Positions 42,339 to 52,345 of a stretch of 64,000 bases of DNA are shown here, piece after piece. Source of the DNA: Cladosporium sp. IMV 00045 (lineage: Eukaryota; Ascomycota; Dothideomycetes; Cladosporiales; Cladosporiaceae); the NCBI GenBank assembly GCA_001931905.2, contig MSJI02000849.1:1-64000 (forward strand). Reading direction: 5' to 3'. The notes below the pieces were generated by a model. That model made no database searches and was not told the origin of the DNA. It worked only from the letters and a program-made list of their open reading frames with translations. Numbering within the stretch: position 1 is the first letter of the stretch; the number at the start of each line of letters is the position of its first letter. The translations under genes were made by a program, and so were the position numbers.

Positions 42339-43453
42339 TCATGCTGCAGAGCTCTTCTTGGCTTTGTTCCTCACTCTCTGTTGTTCCTTGTAGGCCTTCC
42401 GCGCCTGATTAAGACTGGGCGCCACTTCATCGCGGGACAATTTCCTGTCCACGGTCTCCTCAGTGACCTCATCGAGTACGAATTGGCCCATCTTCCCATC
42501 CCGCCACCGCTGGATCATCCATAGCGCAGTAGCTTCCATGTCCGGCACACCACCCTGTCCAAGTCGGCCCGTCTTGCGTGCGATAGCCTCCAAGAGTTCC
42601 GCAACGTTGTTGGTTGGAGAGTGATATTCCGTGTAAGCCTTGGGGGCATGCAGGTTGATCTGGAAGAGCAAATAGTCGGCCAACGTGAAAGGCGGGATGA
42701 CTGTATCCTTGACACTGCCGCAGAGTGCCAGTTTCAGCATGTGGTCTGCGTCCGGGACGTAAGGCATGAAGACACCCGGTGTGTCCATCAAATACACACT
42801 CCCACCATCGCTGCCCTCTTCAACCGCATCGTAGATCTTCACGCCTGACCTGGCGATGGTTCGTGTCACGCCTGGCTGGTCGCCAGTTTTGGCCGCTTTT
42901 CCTTTACCCACACCTACCCTTCGAAGGGCATTGAGCAGCGACGACTTTCCTACATTGGGCATTCCGACCACCATAACGTGGGAGCCAGTCAGGTTGTTGC
43001 GCGTTGTATTCGCAGCCTTGATGTGCTCGAGCACGCTCTTGATATCGCGCGAAGCATGCTGATCCGAAAACATGACCTGGGACGGACGGTGCCATTTCTG
43101 AAGCAGAGCTTCTCGCTACAGACTCTACGTATCAGCCTTGTCGCATCCCTCATCTTGCACAAACTCCCTGGCTCTTTGCTGCGACGCACCTTGGTATCCT
43201 CTTTGCCTCCTTTTCGTCCCAAGTCTTTCTTCGTGTAAACCACCATGCGCTCCCTCCCTGCCAGGCTGTCTTCAAAGAGCGGATTGTGTGATGTCAGTGG
43301 TACTCTGTAGTCGCGGCATTCGATGATCAGGTCGATTTGCGACAGCATTGTCTTCATCTTCGAGAGACCGGCTGCATGATGGCCAAGGTAGTATGAGCGT
43401 GGGACGGAGTCTAGAATCGGGAAGACCGCACGAGGGACGAAAGGCGTGGCCAT
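42339..43453 (-). CDS. mtg1: Mitochondrial ribosome-assembly GTPase Mtg1
   Basis: Circularly permuted YlqF-type GTPase of the mitochondrial matrix, needed for large-subunit assembly. Exons 43453-43190 and 43115-42339, intron 74 bp, 346 residues. Motif order is permuted as expected: G4 YTKKDLG before G1 GMPNVGKSSLLNALR, then the G2 region (GDQPGVTRT) and G3 DTPGVF. An N-terminal FVPRAVFP-SVPRSYYLGHHAAGL segment is the usual family start. The conserved QIDLIIECRDYRVPLTSHNP lies before G4. The C-terminus is Lys/Arg rich. Divergent from pol4, 414 bp between starts. Confidence 0.93.
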
Positions 43454-43867
43454 TCTGCCACGGTACTACGGTTGGCCTTGCGTTGGTCGCAACAATGTGT
43501 TGGCACTTGAGCCTCCCTTCTCGGTCTTGAAATGCGTGAGGTTTGAAGGGTTTCGCGCCATCGAAGATCTCCATGGTCTGTGCGCTGACGTACTTGTGGC
43601 GTTATGCTCGAGATCTTACATTCTTCGATGAGACATCCTCGGAGAGACGTGAGCGGCGATTGTGCGTTCATTGACTAGAGTCGCAATGGACATGAACTGT
43701 TGTTTACGGCGAGAGCGTGGCCGAGCAATTGGAAGGAAGCGCTGCCAGCACATGCGCGATCAAATCACCTGAGGCTAACGCTCACCGAAATGAATACCAC
43801 GAACTGCTTGGATACATGAACATGCGCATCTAATCCATTGGATAACAGGTTCAGCATAGTTGGAAAC
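43454..43867. promoter_or_regulatory. Bidirectional promoter mtg1 / pol4
   Basis: A 414-bp divergent spacer. No clear element stands out. Confidence 0.4.
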
Positions 43868-46006
43868 ATGGCTGAACTCCCTTCATCGACCCCGACTCTG
43901 CAGGAATCCTCACCCCCGGCCGAACCACCAAATCTCGCGTTGGATCTCAGCGAGCTTCCCCCAATATTCGTCTCGGCAACTCACTTCGCAACAGAGGACC
44001 TCCACGGGCTGGAAGACGAGCTGGTCGAAGTGGGCGCTTCATTGACGTACGACATTGCGGAAGCCAGGGTTCTGATTAGCAAAGTTGCTAGGAAACCGAG
44101 GATTCTATTTGATCTGAAGAGTAAAGGTCTCTGGACGGAGGAGGTCAAACTGTCTCGTGACTCTTCCACAGATGATGATGCGCCATCTACTTCTAAGCCT
44201 CTTGTTAAGCGGCTCAAAGTTGGGCACGATCAACAAGCGAACAGGGATGGGAACAATGCGATTGTGATCGACGATTCAAGCACAGCGTCTGAAGGCGAAC
44301 ACGAAGGTCATGGGACTTCACATCGCCAAAGACGAATGTCTACAAGGCGAAAGGACTCGGTTCCAAAGTCGGGCTCGAAACCTGGTCATCTGCAGGATGA
44401 AGATTTGGTTACAGTGATCAAAGCCGATTGGTTCAATGAATCGAAGAAAGTCGGGAAACCACTGCCATTTGGGCCTTTTGTCACGTATCAAGGACGACGA
44501 ATTGAAAAACCAAAGCCGACGACGAGCCTTGCCGATTCTCAAAGCAGTCCTGCAATACCAACTACCTCAATACAATCTCGACAGGCTCAACAGACTTCGC
44601 CGAGTGCTTCAATCCTGGAGAGAGCAAAAGAAGATGCTCCGACTCATCTGCCATATACGGATCGCTTTGGTAAGCGCAAGTTCGGAGAAATAACCGTGGC
44701 ATCAAGTGGCGCCAGCTGGGAAGCTGGATCCTACAAAAAGCAACCTCACGTACATCTGCTTCACACGACGACTTCAGAGTATGATTCTGGTGCTTCAAGC
44801 GATCTGCCGGAGATGCCGGAGTGGGTCAAGGCAGGCGTTAAGTACGCCTGTCAGCGACTGACTCCCGTGGACCAGCCGAATACGCCGTTTATTTCGTTGT
44901 TGAAGAAGATCAAGCTTGCGCGACTCCTGACGAATGACGAGATTGGTGTGAGGGCTTACAGCACTAGTATTGCTGCTTTGGCCGCTTATCCACATAAAGT
45001 CGGCAATCCAAAGGAGATTTTGGCGTTACCAGGTTGCGATGCTAAGATTGCTAACCTCTTCGTCGAATGGACGAATACAGGAAAGATCAAGGCCGTTGAA
45101 GACATCGAAGCGGACGAGGATCTCAAGATACTGCGCTTATTCTATGAGATCTGGGGTGTGGGTGCCACGACCGCCAGAGAGTTCTACTACGAGAAGGGGT
45201 GGCGAGAACTCGACGATATTGTCGATTTCGGCTGGAAGTCACTGAGCCGCGTTCAGCAGATTGGAGTCAAGTTCTACGATGAATTCCTCGACCTGATCCC
45301 TCGCGCAGAAGTTGAGGAGATTGGAAGCATCGTCCACCGCCATGGGTGCAAAGTCCGGAACGACGAGATCCAATCGCTAATAGTCGGCGGATATCGTCGA
45401 GGCAAAGAAGCAAGCGGCGATGTCGACATCATCGTCTCGCATCCGGACGAGGAGCAAACGCTGCACATAGTCAACGACATCGTTACTTCTCTAGAAGACG
45501 AAGGCTGGATCACGCACACCTTGCTTCTGTCTTTGACCTCGACGAATCGAGACCAGCAAACCTTACCCTACCGGTCTGGAGGAGGCGGCGGCGGCGGCTT
45601 CGACACTCTCGACAAAGCTCTCGTTGTCTGGCAAGACCCCAACTGGCCAACGAAAGAAGCCGATCTCGCAGCAGACCCCAAAGCCAAGAATCCTAACATC
45701 CATAGACGAGTCGACATTATCATTTCACCGTGGCGGACCGTTGGCTGCGCTGTGACCGGATGGTCTGGAGGTACGACCTTTCAACGCGATTTGCGACGAT
45801 ACGCCAAGAATGTCAAAGGGTGGAAGTTCGATTCTTCCGGTGTTAGGAACCGAGCGAACGGGGATGTGGTGGATGTTGAAGGCTTTTACAACTATGATGG
45901 GTCCATTGGTGAGGGCAGGGCTACCACGATGGAGCAGGCGGAGAAGAGGGTTTTCGAAGGGCTGGGGTTGGTGTACAGAGAGCCTTGGGAAAGATGTACT
46001 GGTTGA
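43868..46006 (+). CDS. pol4: DNA polymerase X family (Pol4, lambda/mu-like) with BRCT domain
   Basis: Gap-filling polymerase of non-homologous end joining and base-excision repair. Single exon, 712 residues from ATG 43868. The N-terminal BRCT domain spans about residues 30-210 (PPIFVSATHFATEDLHGLED and VIKADWFNESKKVGKPLPF). Helix-hairpin-helix motifs follow (ILALPGCDAKIANLFVEW; FYEIWGVGATTAREFYYEKG). The catalytic palm has VGGYRRGKEASGDVDIIVSH with metal-binding Asp518 and Asp520, and the third Asp616 in RRVDIIISPW. A seven-Gly run lies in the palm-thumb region, as in other fungal Pol4. The thumb ends FYNYDGSIGEGRATTMEQAE, then GLVYREPWERC. Confidence 0.94.
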   Translation: MAELPSSTPTLQESSPPAEPPNLALDLSELPPIFVSATHFATEDLHGLEDELVEVGASLTYDIAEARVLISKVARKPRILFDLKSKGLWTEEVKLSRDSSTDDDAPSTSKPLVKRLKVGHDQQANRDGNNAIVIDDSSTASEGEHEGHGTSHRQRRMSTRRKDSVPKSGSKPGHLQDEDLVTVIKADWFNESKKVGKPLPFGPFVTYQGRRIEKPKPTTSLADSQSSPAIPTTSIQSRQAQQTSPSASILERAKEDAPTHLPYTDRFGKRKFGEITVASSGASWEAGSYKKQPHVHLLHTTTSEYDSGASSDLPEMPEWVKAGVKYACQRLTPVDQPNTPFISLLKKIKLARLLTNDEIGVRAYSTSIAALAAYPHKVGNPKEILALPGCDAKIANLFVEWTNTGKIKAVEDIEADEDLKILRLFYEIWGVGATTAREFYYEKGWRELDDIVDFGWKSLSRVQQIGVKFYDEFLDLIPRAEVEEIGSIVHRHGCKVRNDEIQSLIVGGYRRGKEASGDVDIIVSHPDEEQTLHIVNDIVTSLEDEGWITHTLLLSLTSTNRDQQTLPYRSGGGGGGGFDTLDKALVVWQDPNWPTKEADLAADPKAKNPNIHRRVDIIISPWRTVGCAVTGWSGGTTFQRDLRRYAKNVKGWKFDSSGVRNRANGDVVDVEGFYNYDGSIGEGRATTMEQAEKRVFEGLGLVYREPWERCTG

Positions 46007-46356
46007 TGTGACTTGTTTTATTGATTGATGATGCTGATATCTGTACAATTTCTGTATTATGTACATTGCTATCACGAGACCTCGTGCCTGAGTTCCATTA
46101 TAGAGCATCGAGATATACGGCTAAAAGTAGACCCTTAGCGCGCTAAGGTGGCTCGGTGGGAGGCGAGCTTACCACCTAGCTTAACATATGCCGATCTCCA
46201 ACCTTCAAACGCCCCAATCGTAAACACTCTCACGCACCACTTGCACTTGTTTACCACATTCGCACCTCGAGATTCACTAACAGTACCCATAACTGTGTCG
46301 CATGAACTATCGCAACTTCATCCATCATCGCACCGCGCATTCGCATCCGTAACACG
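46007..46356. promoter_or_regulatory. Intergenic region with palindromes, pinin-like promoter
   Basis: Carries a 16-bp perfect palindrome and an overlapping bulged hairpin at 46133-46180, about 180-220 bp upstream of the next ATG. Otherwise nothing recognised. Confidence 0.5.
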
Positions 46357-47507
46357 ATGGCAAGCGGGCATCAACCGCGGCAATCGCCGCCGGCCAGCGG
46401 CGCATTGAAACGACGCCAATCCGAAGACAACGAGGCCCCAGAGCAAGAGAGCAAACGCATACGCACCGATCCGAGCAAAACCTCCCCTCAGCCCACGGAA
46501 ATAACACCAACGTCAACAGAGCCCGCACGCCGCGACTCAACCGACAAGCCAACCGAGCCGAGCAACGCGCGCAGAAAGAGCAGTGCCGTCAACGAGAAAG
46601 ACAGGTCGCGCAGACTGTTTGGTGGGCTTCTGGGGAGCTTGAGTCAGAAGGAAGACAGCAGGACGGCGAAGCGAAGGCAGGAGATCGAGTCGAGGAAGAA
46701 GGCTGAGCTGCAGCAGCAGGATGATCAGAACTTGGAGGACAAGCAGAAGCAGCTAGAGGAGCTGGCGGAGAAGCGTAGGCGCGTGAAGAAACGGATGGAT
46801 GAGGAGACTGTGAGTGGTCTTGGGAGAGTTTGTGTCTCAAAGATGGATGCTGACTGCGGTTTAGATGCGCAACAGACATCGCAATATGCTACACAGTGCT
46901 CACTTCTTGCACACGACGGCGCAGCCAAGACTGGTGAGTTATGAGCTCAGTGCTTGATAGTACTTATCAGCGGGCTTACTGACATCTCACAGCTCTACAA
47001 GCCTTGGGAGCTCCGAGACGAGGAAGAGGATCGCATCGATGATCAAATCTCCGAGACCGAGGCGCAAATCGAACGCGAACTGGCCGACCATGAACAGACG
47101 TCCACTACAAAGGCCGATTCTGTCAACAATGGTACGCAGATGAAAGCTGCTCAAGCGATATAGCATGGACAGGTACTGACTGTTGCGCAGAACCGCCAGA
47201 GCGTACAACCGCCGAGGCACCACAAGACGACCACGCCACCGACACCACCCTGGCCACGGCAGATCCTGCCAAAGAGTCGCACCCCCAGACAGCAAGCGAG
47301 CCGACAGCAGATTCAGCTGGTAACATCCGCGACGAGAATACAAGCCCCAAAGACGAAGCCAAAGACGCTGAGAAGCCAGCTTCTCCAGCAAACGGCGAAG
47401 CTCAAGACGGCGAAGCAGATGATGTCGCAGAGAAAGCGGCCACGACCCAGCAGGACGAGCATGATGACCACGTTGTCGAAGGCGAGGAGGACACCGTCAT
47501 CTATTGA
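46357..47507 (+). CDS. Pinin/SDK/MemA domain protein
   Basis: Nuclear protein related to pinin, associated with splicing and exon-junction complexes. Exons 46357-46809, 46865-46933, 46993-47131 and 47191-47507, 325 residues, all GT-AG. The N-terminus is disordered. The domain begins at RSRRLFGGLLGSLSQKEDSR and continues through a Glu/Lys/Gln-rich coiled coil (RQEIESRKKAELQQQDDQNL), RNRHRNMLHSAHFLHTTAQP and LYKPWELRDEEEDRIDDQI, the typical pinin pattern. The C-terminal 110 residues are acidic and disordered and end EGEEDTVIY. Confidence 0.86.
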
Positions 47508-47807
47508 TTTTTGTAGTATAATTATACCCCCAATGCAGCACGCCTAATCGTGGAGTTCACCGTATACCATGGAACCGCTCATCACAGAACTACTAGTCTG
47601 CTCAACCCACGACATAAGCACACACTCTCGGGTTCCAACCTGCGGCTATTAATGCTGATCCCAACACTACTTGGTCAAGTGTATCATTTCAAAGCAAGCA
47701 CATCCCCAAGAATTCACTCATGAGGACAAAGCCACGACCCAAATTTGATAAACAATACCACCTTTCGGCCTTCACCGAATTCCATTGGTGTACAACAGTA
47801 CATCACA
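47508..47807. other. Spacer before tRNA-Asp
   Basis: 300 bp, no feature recognised. Confidence 0.4.
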
Positions 47808-47894
47808 TCCTCAATGGTCTAGTGGCTATGATTTCCGCTTGTCACTAACCACGACAAGCCGCGGGAGACCAGGGTTCGATTCCCTGTTGGGGAG
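47808..47894 (+). tRNA. tRNA-Asp(GTC) with a 15-nt intron
   Basis: Acceptor TCCTCAA/TTGGGGA with discriminator G, D arm GGTCTAGTGGCTATGA, anticodon stem TCCGC/GCGGG with anticodon GTC, T arm CAGGG-TTCGATT-CCCTG. The 15-nt intron sits after position 37; the mature body is 72 nt. The body is close to animal and fungal tRNA-Asp. Confidence 0.94.
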
Positions 47895-48445
47895 AGCTCA
47901 GAAATGACATCTCTTACTACCATCCAAGTCTTCCGGTGCTGGCTCACCAGCATCGTCCTGATTCTTTTTTGCTTTTTTTGACGTCTTTCGTTCTGACTGT
48001 GCTTTTTGTCGGGAATTCGTTGTACTCAAGTCCGTTTGTGGGTGGAACGATGGGGTGTGAGGAGGGAGACCACGTCGTTCTGGGAAGCCGGACCAGGGCA
48101 TTATTATTGCATGGTGGCAGGGTTCACGATCAAGCCAGGGACATTTATTATGTATACGGGAATAGGAAAGCTTCGGTCTCGTTCTCTTGGAACTTCTGTA
48201 TGGACTGGGGACGGAACTCGGTACACGCGGTTGGCCTGACCGCAGTTCCCACAATTGATCAGATGCCAGGGTACAAGGATTGGAAGCAAAGGCTTTTGAT
48301 CAAAGCAGCGAACAACGGTCATTTGGACGACATATCATTGCAAGTGTTCGTAAGGTCGTAAAGAGCAGTCTCATCTCTCCGCTCAACAGCGTGCTACGCT
48401 ACACAACTCCCTTGCTCGCAGATCAATCACGTAGTCAGAGATACA
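47895..48445. other. Intergenic, no gene recognised
   Basis: 550 bp between tRNA-Asp and the stop of the metallo-beta-lactamase-like gene. Overlapping short frames on both strands look like chance. Confidence 0.4.
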
Positions 48446-49462
48446 TCATGCCGCCAGCACGAGACTTTCACCATTGCCCACCGGATGCCAATTCGGTCTT
48501 CCAAAATCACGGTCTTCCTCCTTCGCCTCATCTTTCTCTCGCTGCAGCGCTTCTTCAAGCGTAATAGGATTCTGAGTCAAAATCCAAGACGTGAGGCCCT
48601 TCTCAATCTTCGCCTCATCATGCGTGCCGACCCAATGTCTGGCCTTCAGCATTCGCTGCAATTTCAGCCCATTATGCGCCCCCAGATTCGCATCCATGTA
48701 CCCTATCCACGACAGGCCGACTTTGACGTGCAGCAAGCCGTGGATGAGGGCGACGATTCGCAGAGCCGGCTCTCTGGATGTCAAGAATTCCATGTCTTCC
48801 GCGACGATGCCGTGCGGTGTGTAGATGACGGCTTCGGCGTCGTCTAGACCGGTGGAATCGAAGGAGACGACGATGCCTTTGTGAATTCCTTGGATGTCCT
48901 TCCGTTGAGTCAGGCAGCCAATTCCGAGCCACTCGGGGAGGAAGGGAAGTCGCGTATCGCGCCAGTCGCGCTGGAAAGGTGGCAGGAGCTTGATCGTCTC
49001 GAAGTGATTGTAGGCTTTGACGAGATGTTCTGCGTCTTCTCGTACGAGAACTGGTACTGACGGGTGCAGTTGGCGTAGGGTGTGTTCATTCACATGATCG
49101 GTTCCTCGCAAAGCGCAGACAGCAACGTCGATGTAGCCAGTGGATGACTTCTCTGGAGACTTCATGCCGCGAAGAGAGCATGCTTGCGTTTCGATTTCTT
49201 GCGCGAACGCTTCGACTTCTGCCATTGTCTGGAAGGCGGCAGGAACGGTATGATCCTGCTCATGGAAGATGCGTGAGAACTCGATTTGAGGAGTCGTCAG
49301 CCATGCGTCTATGAGAACGTTGTAATACGGGCGTGCATGGCCATCGTTCCTTGGGATCTGGATGAGCCATGAAGTGTCTGCGTTCAGATGGTGTATGAGC
49401 GGACGTTCTGCGTCTGCTTTCGATTTCAGCACAGTGCTTGCGTCGATCTTGCCTTTCGCCAT
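48446..49462 (-). CDS. Metallo-beta-lactamase-fold-like protein
   Basis: Single exon, 338 residues from ATG 49462. Similar to fungal UlaG-type beta-lactamase-superfamily proteins: HHLNADTSWLIQIPRN, then RPYYNVLIDAWLTTPQIEFS, VAVCALRGTDHVNEHTLRQL, PHGI and ALIHGLLHVK. The usual metal signature HxHxDH is reduced to GTDHVNEHT here, so metal binding may be altered; this would make it a non-canonical or inactive member. No signal peptide or membrane segment. Substrate unknown. tRNA-Asp lies about 0.55 kb beyond its stop. Confidence 0.7.
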   Translation of the reverse strand: MAKGKIDASTVLKSKADAERPLIHHLNADTSWLIQIPRNDGHARPYYNVLIDAWLTTPQIEFSRIFHEQDHTVPAAFQTMAEVEAFAQEIETQACSLRGMKSPEKSSTGYIDVAVCALRGTDHVNEHTLRQLHPSVPVLVREDAEHLVKAYNHFETIKLLPPFQRDWRDTRLPFLPEWLGIGCLTQRKDIQGIHKGIVVSFDSTGLDDAEAVIYTPHGIVAEDMEFLTSREPALRIVALIHGLLHVKVGLSWIGYMDANLGAHNGLKLQRMLKARHWVGTHDEAKIEKGLTSWILTQNPITLEEALQREKDEAKEEDRDFGRPNWHPVGNGESLVLAA

Positions 49463-50859
49463 TATTGTTGCAGTGTCTCTTGCTGCAAGTGACGAGGATA
49501 GAAGATTGTCACGTTCTAGGGTGGAGGGGATTGCGTTGCTGTCGAGCTTGACCTATCCATGATCCTTCGACTGCGGCTGACACACAGATGACCTGAGAGC
49601 TCGTCTGGCGGCTTGTGCTTACGAGGTGAGGTGTTGGAGGATCAGCACACCATCTCTCTTACCTCGTAGCAAACAAAAATACGGGAGTGACCAGCAGCCA
49701 GCCACGCGCCTTCCAAAATGAACATCTCACTCGAAGCTATCTACCGCAAAATAGTCTTCAATCGAGCTATTATCTTCTACTCTAGAGGCATATATTAATA
49801 GGCAAAAACGTGAGATAGCTCTTAAATATTTAGGGGTATCTCTCGTAGGATGCTCTTGTCTCAAGATACTCTCCTCCGCCTTAGTAGTATGAATAGACCT
49901 AGGTACCTATATGAGCTGGGATTTTTGGCAGGCGCGTGCCAGCATACAGCAGTATCTCATCATTCAAATAAATGTCAATCCTAAATTCGTCACCACATTT
50001 GATCTGCAGATAATCGACAGCCGCTAGAAAGGCAAACACCGACATCACCCGTCTTCCGATGCGGACTATGCGGCAAATTCACGTGATCAGGCGACACATA
50101 TAACGTCATCTGCTATTGCTGCTTGGTGATCGCCAAGCTAGAAGGAAGATCGTGAGAGCCGTCTGTGCCGTTACGTCCGTCCAACGCGTGGACAACCATC
50201 AGCCTTGCGAATGTGGATCCTAGGCCAAGTCCCCGGATGGGTCTTGTCTCGAAACAACAACTCTGGGCTGTTAGTTCGAGAGGAGCGCATGGGGGGCGGA
50301 GCAGAGGCGACGCAATGCGGCTTGCAGACGGGACGCGAAAAAAGTCTTGATCCGCCTTGACCGCGTTTGACGACCCAAAGCAACAAAGTCAACATGTGAT
50401 ATCGAACCTTCTGGCCTCCGCGGACTGGTGGCGACGGGATACTGGCGTGACTGGGACATGCTGCCGGTAGACACGAGTGCTTCGAGCGCGCTCTTGGACC
50501 ACGCCTGGACGTTTCTTACCAGGATCCACGATCGCCCGCAAAAAACAACCGTCGGCATGGCCGCCGGGGCAACGCCTCTTGCACGGTGGACAAGGCGGAG
50601 AATCGTAGCCAAGGCAGACGACTCGCCGGACTCGAGGGTCTGACTACATCACTAATATGGGTCTCTTAGCACGGGCTTCCGTCCATGTTGCCATCCATCC
50701 TGGAGCATCTGCGTGTGTATAAGAAACACATGGGTTCTGTCTGGCCGACATGATCTCCTCTTTTTCCCAGACCATCACTGCACATCCTCATCTGTCGCTT
50801 TCTCTCACAGTCACTTCACTTTCATCCACCTAAAAAACAACAAACTTAAATCAATCAAC
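49463..50859. other. Divergent intergenic region with A/T-rich block
   Basis: 1.4 kb. 49715-49900 is markedly TpA rich and CpA/TpG poor compared with its flanks, as in a small RIP-affected relic. A TATA-like TGTATAAGAA lies at 50716-50725, and a pyrimidine-rich leader with an A-rich end precedes the GPI-protein ATG, as in strongly expressed fungal genes. Confidence 0.5.
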
Positions 50860-51582
50860 ATGCGTTCCTCCGTCTTCGTCGCTGTCGCCGCTACTGGCTA
50901 CGCCGCTGCCCAGAACGTTGACGGTGCTGCCTCTTCCATTGTCAGCTCTGTCGCTGATGGTGCTCAGCCTACTGGCTCTGCGGTCTCCGCCGTGAGCTCC
51001 TGGGCGCTTGACAACCCCGACCAGGCCTCTCAGTTTCTTGCTTCCTACGCCTCTCAGAGCCCTTCCGCAGCCTCCTCTGCTCTGATGGAGTTCTACTCCA
51101 CCGCCGACCCCTCTGCCAGCTCTCAGGTCGCCTCCGCCGCAAGCGGTTTCTTCGGCCCCGTCACTGCCGCAGGTACTGGCTCTGGTCCCATGGCCACTGC
51201 TGGGAACGGCACTGCCATCCCCGGTGTCTCTTCCGCCGCCCAGAACGCCAGTTCTGTCGCTGAGTCCAGCTACCTGAGCTCTCTTTCCGCTGCTGGCAGC
51301 ACCGTAAGTCCATCCTCGATATTTATTCATGAGAATCATGCACTAACATGATGCCAGATCGACGCCGCAGCTAGCTCTTCCGCTGAGGCAGCAGGCAGCT
51401 CTGCAGCCGGCGAGGCTTCCACCACCGCAGCTGGTGCGGGCGGTTCTCAGCAGACCGGTGATTCGGAGTCTGCTTCCTCCACTGGCGACCAGACTGAGTC
51501 TGGCGACTCAGGTGCTGCCGTCCAGACCGCTGGCCCAATCCTCCTCGGTGCCGCTGGTCTTGCCTTCGCCGCTCTCCTGTAG
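50860..51582 (+). CDS. GPI-anchored Ser/Ala-rich cell-surface protein
   Basis: Exons 50860-51303 and 51358-51582 (54-bp intron), 222 residues. Signal peptide MRSSVFVAVAATGYAAA, predicted cleavage near AAAQN. The body is rich in Ser, Ala and Gly with little secondary structure and many O-glycosylation sites; N-glycosylation sequons occur at NGT and NAS. The C-terminus is a hydrophobic GPI-attachment signal (AGPILLGAAGLAFAALL) after small residues (SGDSGAA) that could hold the omega site. Likely a wall or plasma-membrane mannoprotein; no enzymatic domain seen. Confidence 0.82.
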
Positions 51583-52345
51583 AGTGGTGCACCAATGTAA
51601 CTGAAGACGGCATGGATCTCATGTCGACGAACTGAAATGTGGCACGTGGCGATAAAGTCCGGCTACATACGAAAATGTGCTGTCCCAAAGTGCTTGGGTC
51701 AGCAATGCGGTCACGTAATATATCTTTTTTCAACGTACGCTTAATACATTATTACTGCTTTGGCGGCGATTACAATAAAATATCTTTCGTCTCTTTCAGT
51801 TTTGCTATTATGTTCCATCAGTCTCGCTTGCGTTTTCCTCGGCACAGTGTTGCTTCTGATAGAATGTTGATAAAAGTGATGTGTATACAAACACAATTCG
51901 AGGTTCGAGTAGACCTAGCTGCTACCAAGGTAACGCGGAAGTCTATTCATGCCTTCCACTCACATTTATCCATCATTCTGTTCATCAGAACGTACCTTAC
52001 TATTGCCATGATCAATTGTCGCAGGACGATTGTAAAACATATTGATAGCCTGAAACTATTCTAATACACTATCCAGGAATGTTGCGACCAGGCCTTCTGC
52101 AAACACATCGATTGTCTCGACATTTGACGTTCGCCAAAGATCTCCTAGTAGCGAAGTACGCATAGCCCTATCACTCATGCTCGAAGCTTGCTTTAGCCCG
52201 CCCAGAAAGGTAAGCGCGGCCTTCTAGAAGAGATTGGCAGACGACTTTGTTCCCCCTACTCTCGCCCTAAGGGCATGTACTGCACACCTCATCTACCAAA
52301 TACACCACTAATAAACCAACAACCACATTACATCATAAGCCGCGG
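51583..52345. other. Intergenic, no gene recognised
   Basis: 0.76 kb, A/T-rich near 51720-52060; no gene or RNA seen. Confidence 0.4.

Noticed and set aside
46141..46180. tRNA-like cloverleaf in the hairpin region
   Set aside because: Only one nested stem is present; no T-loop TTCGA, no anticodon arm.
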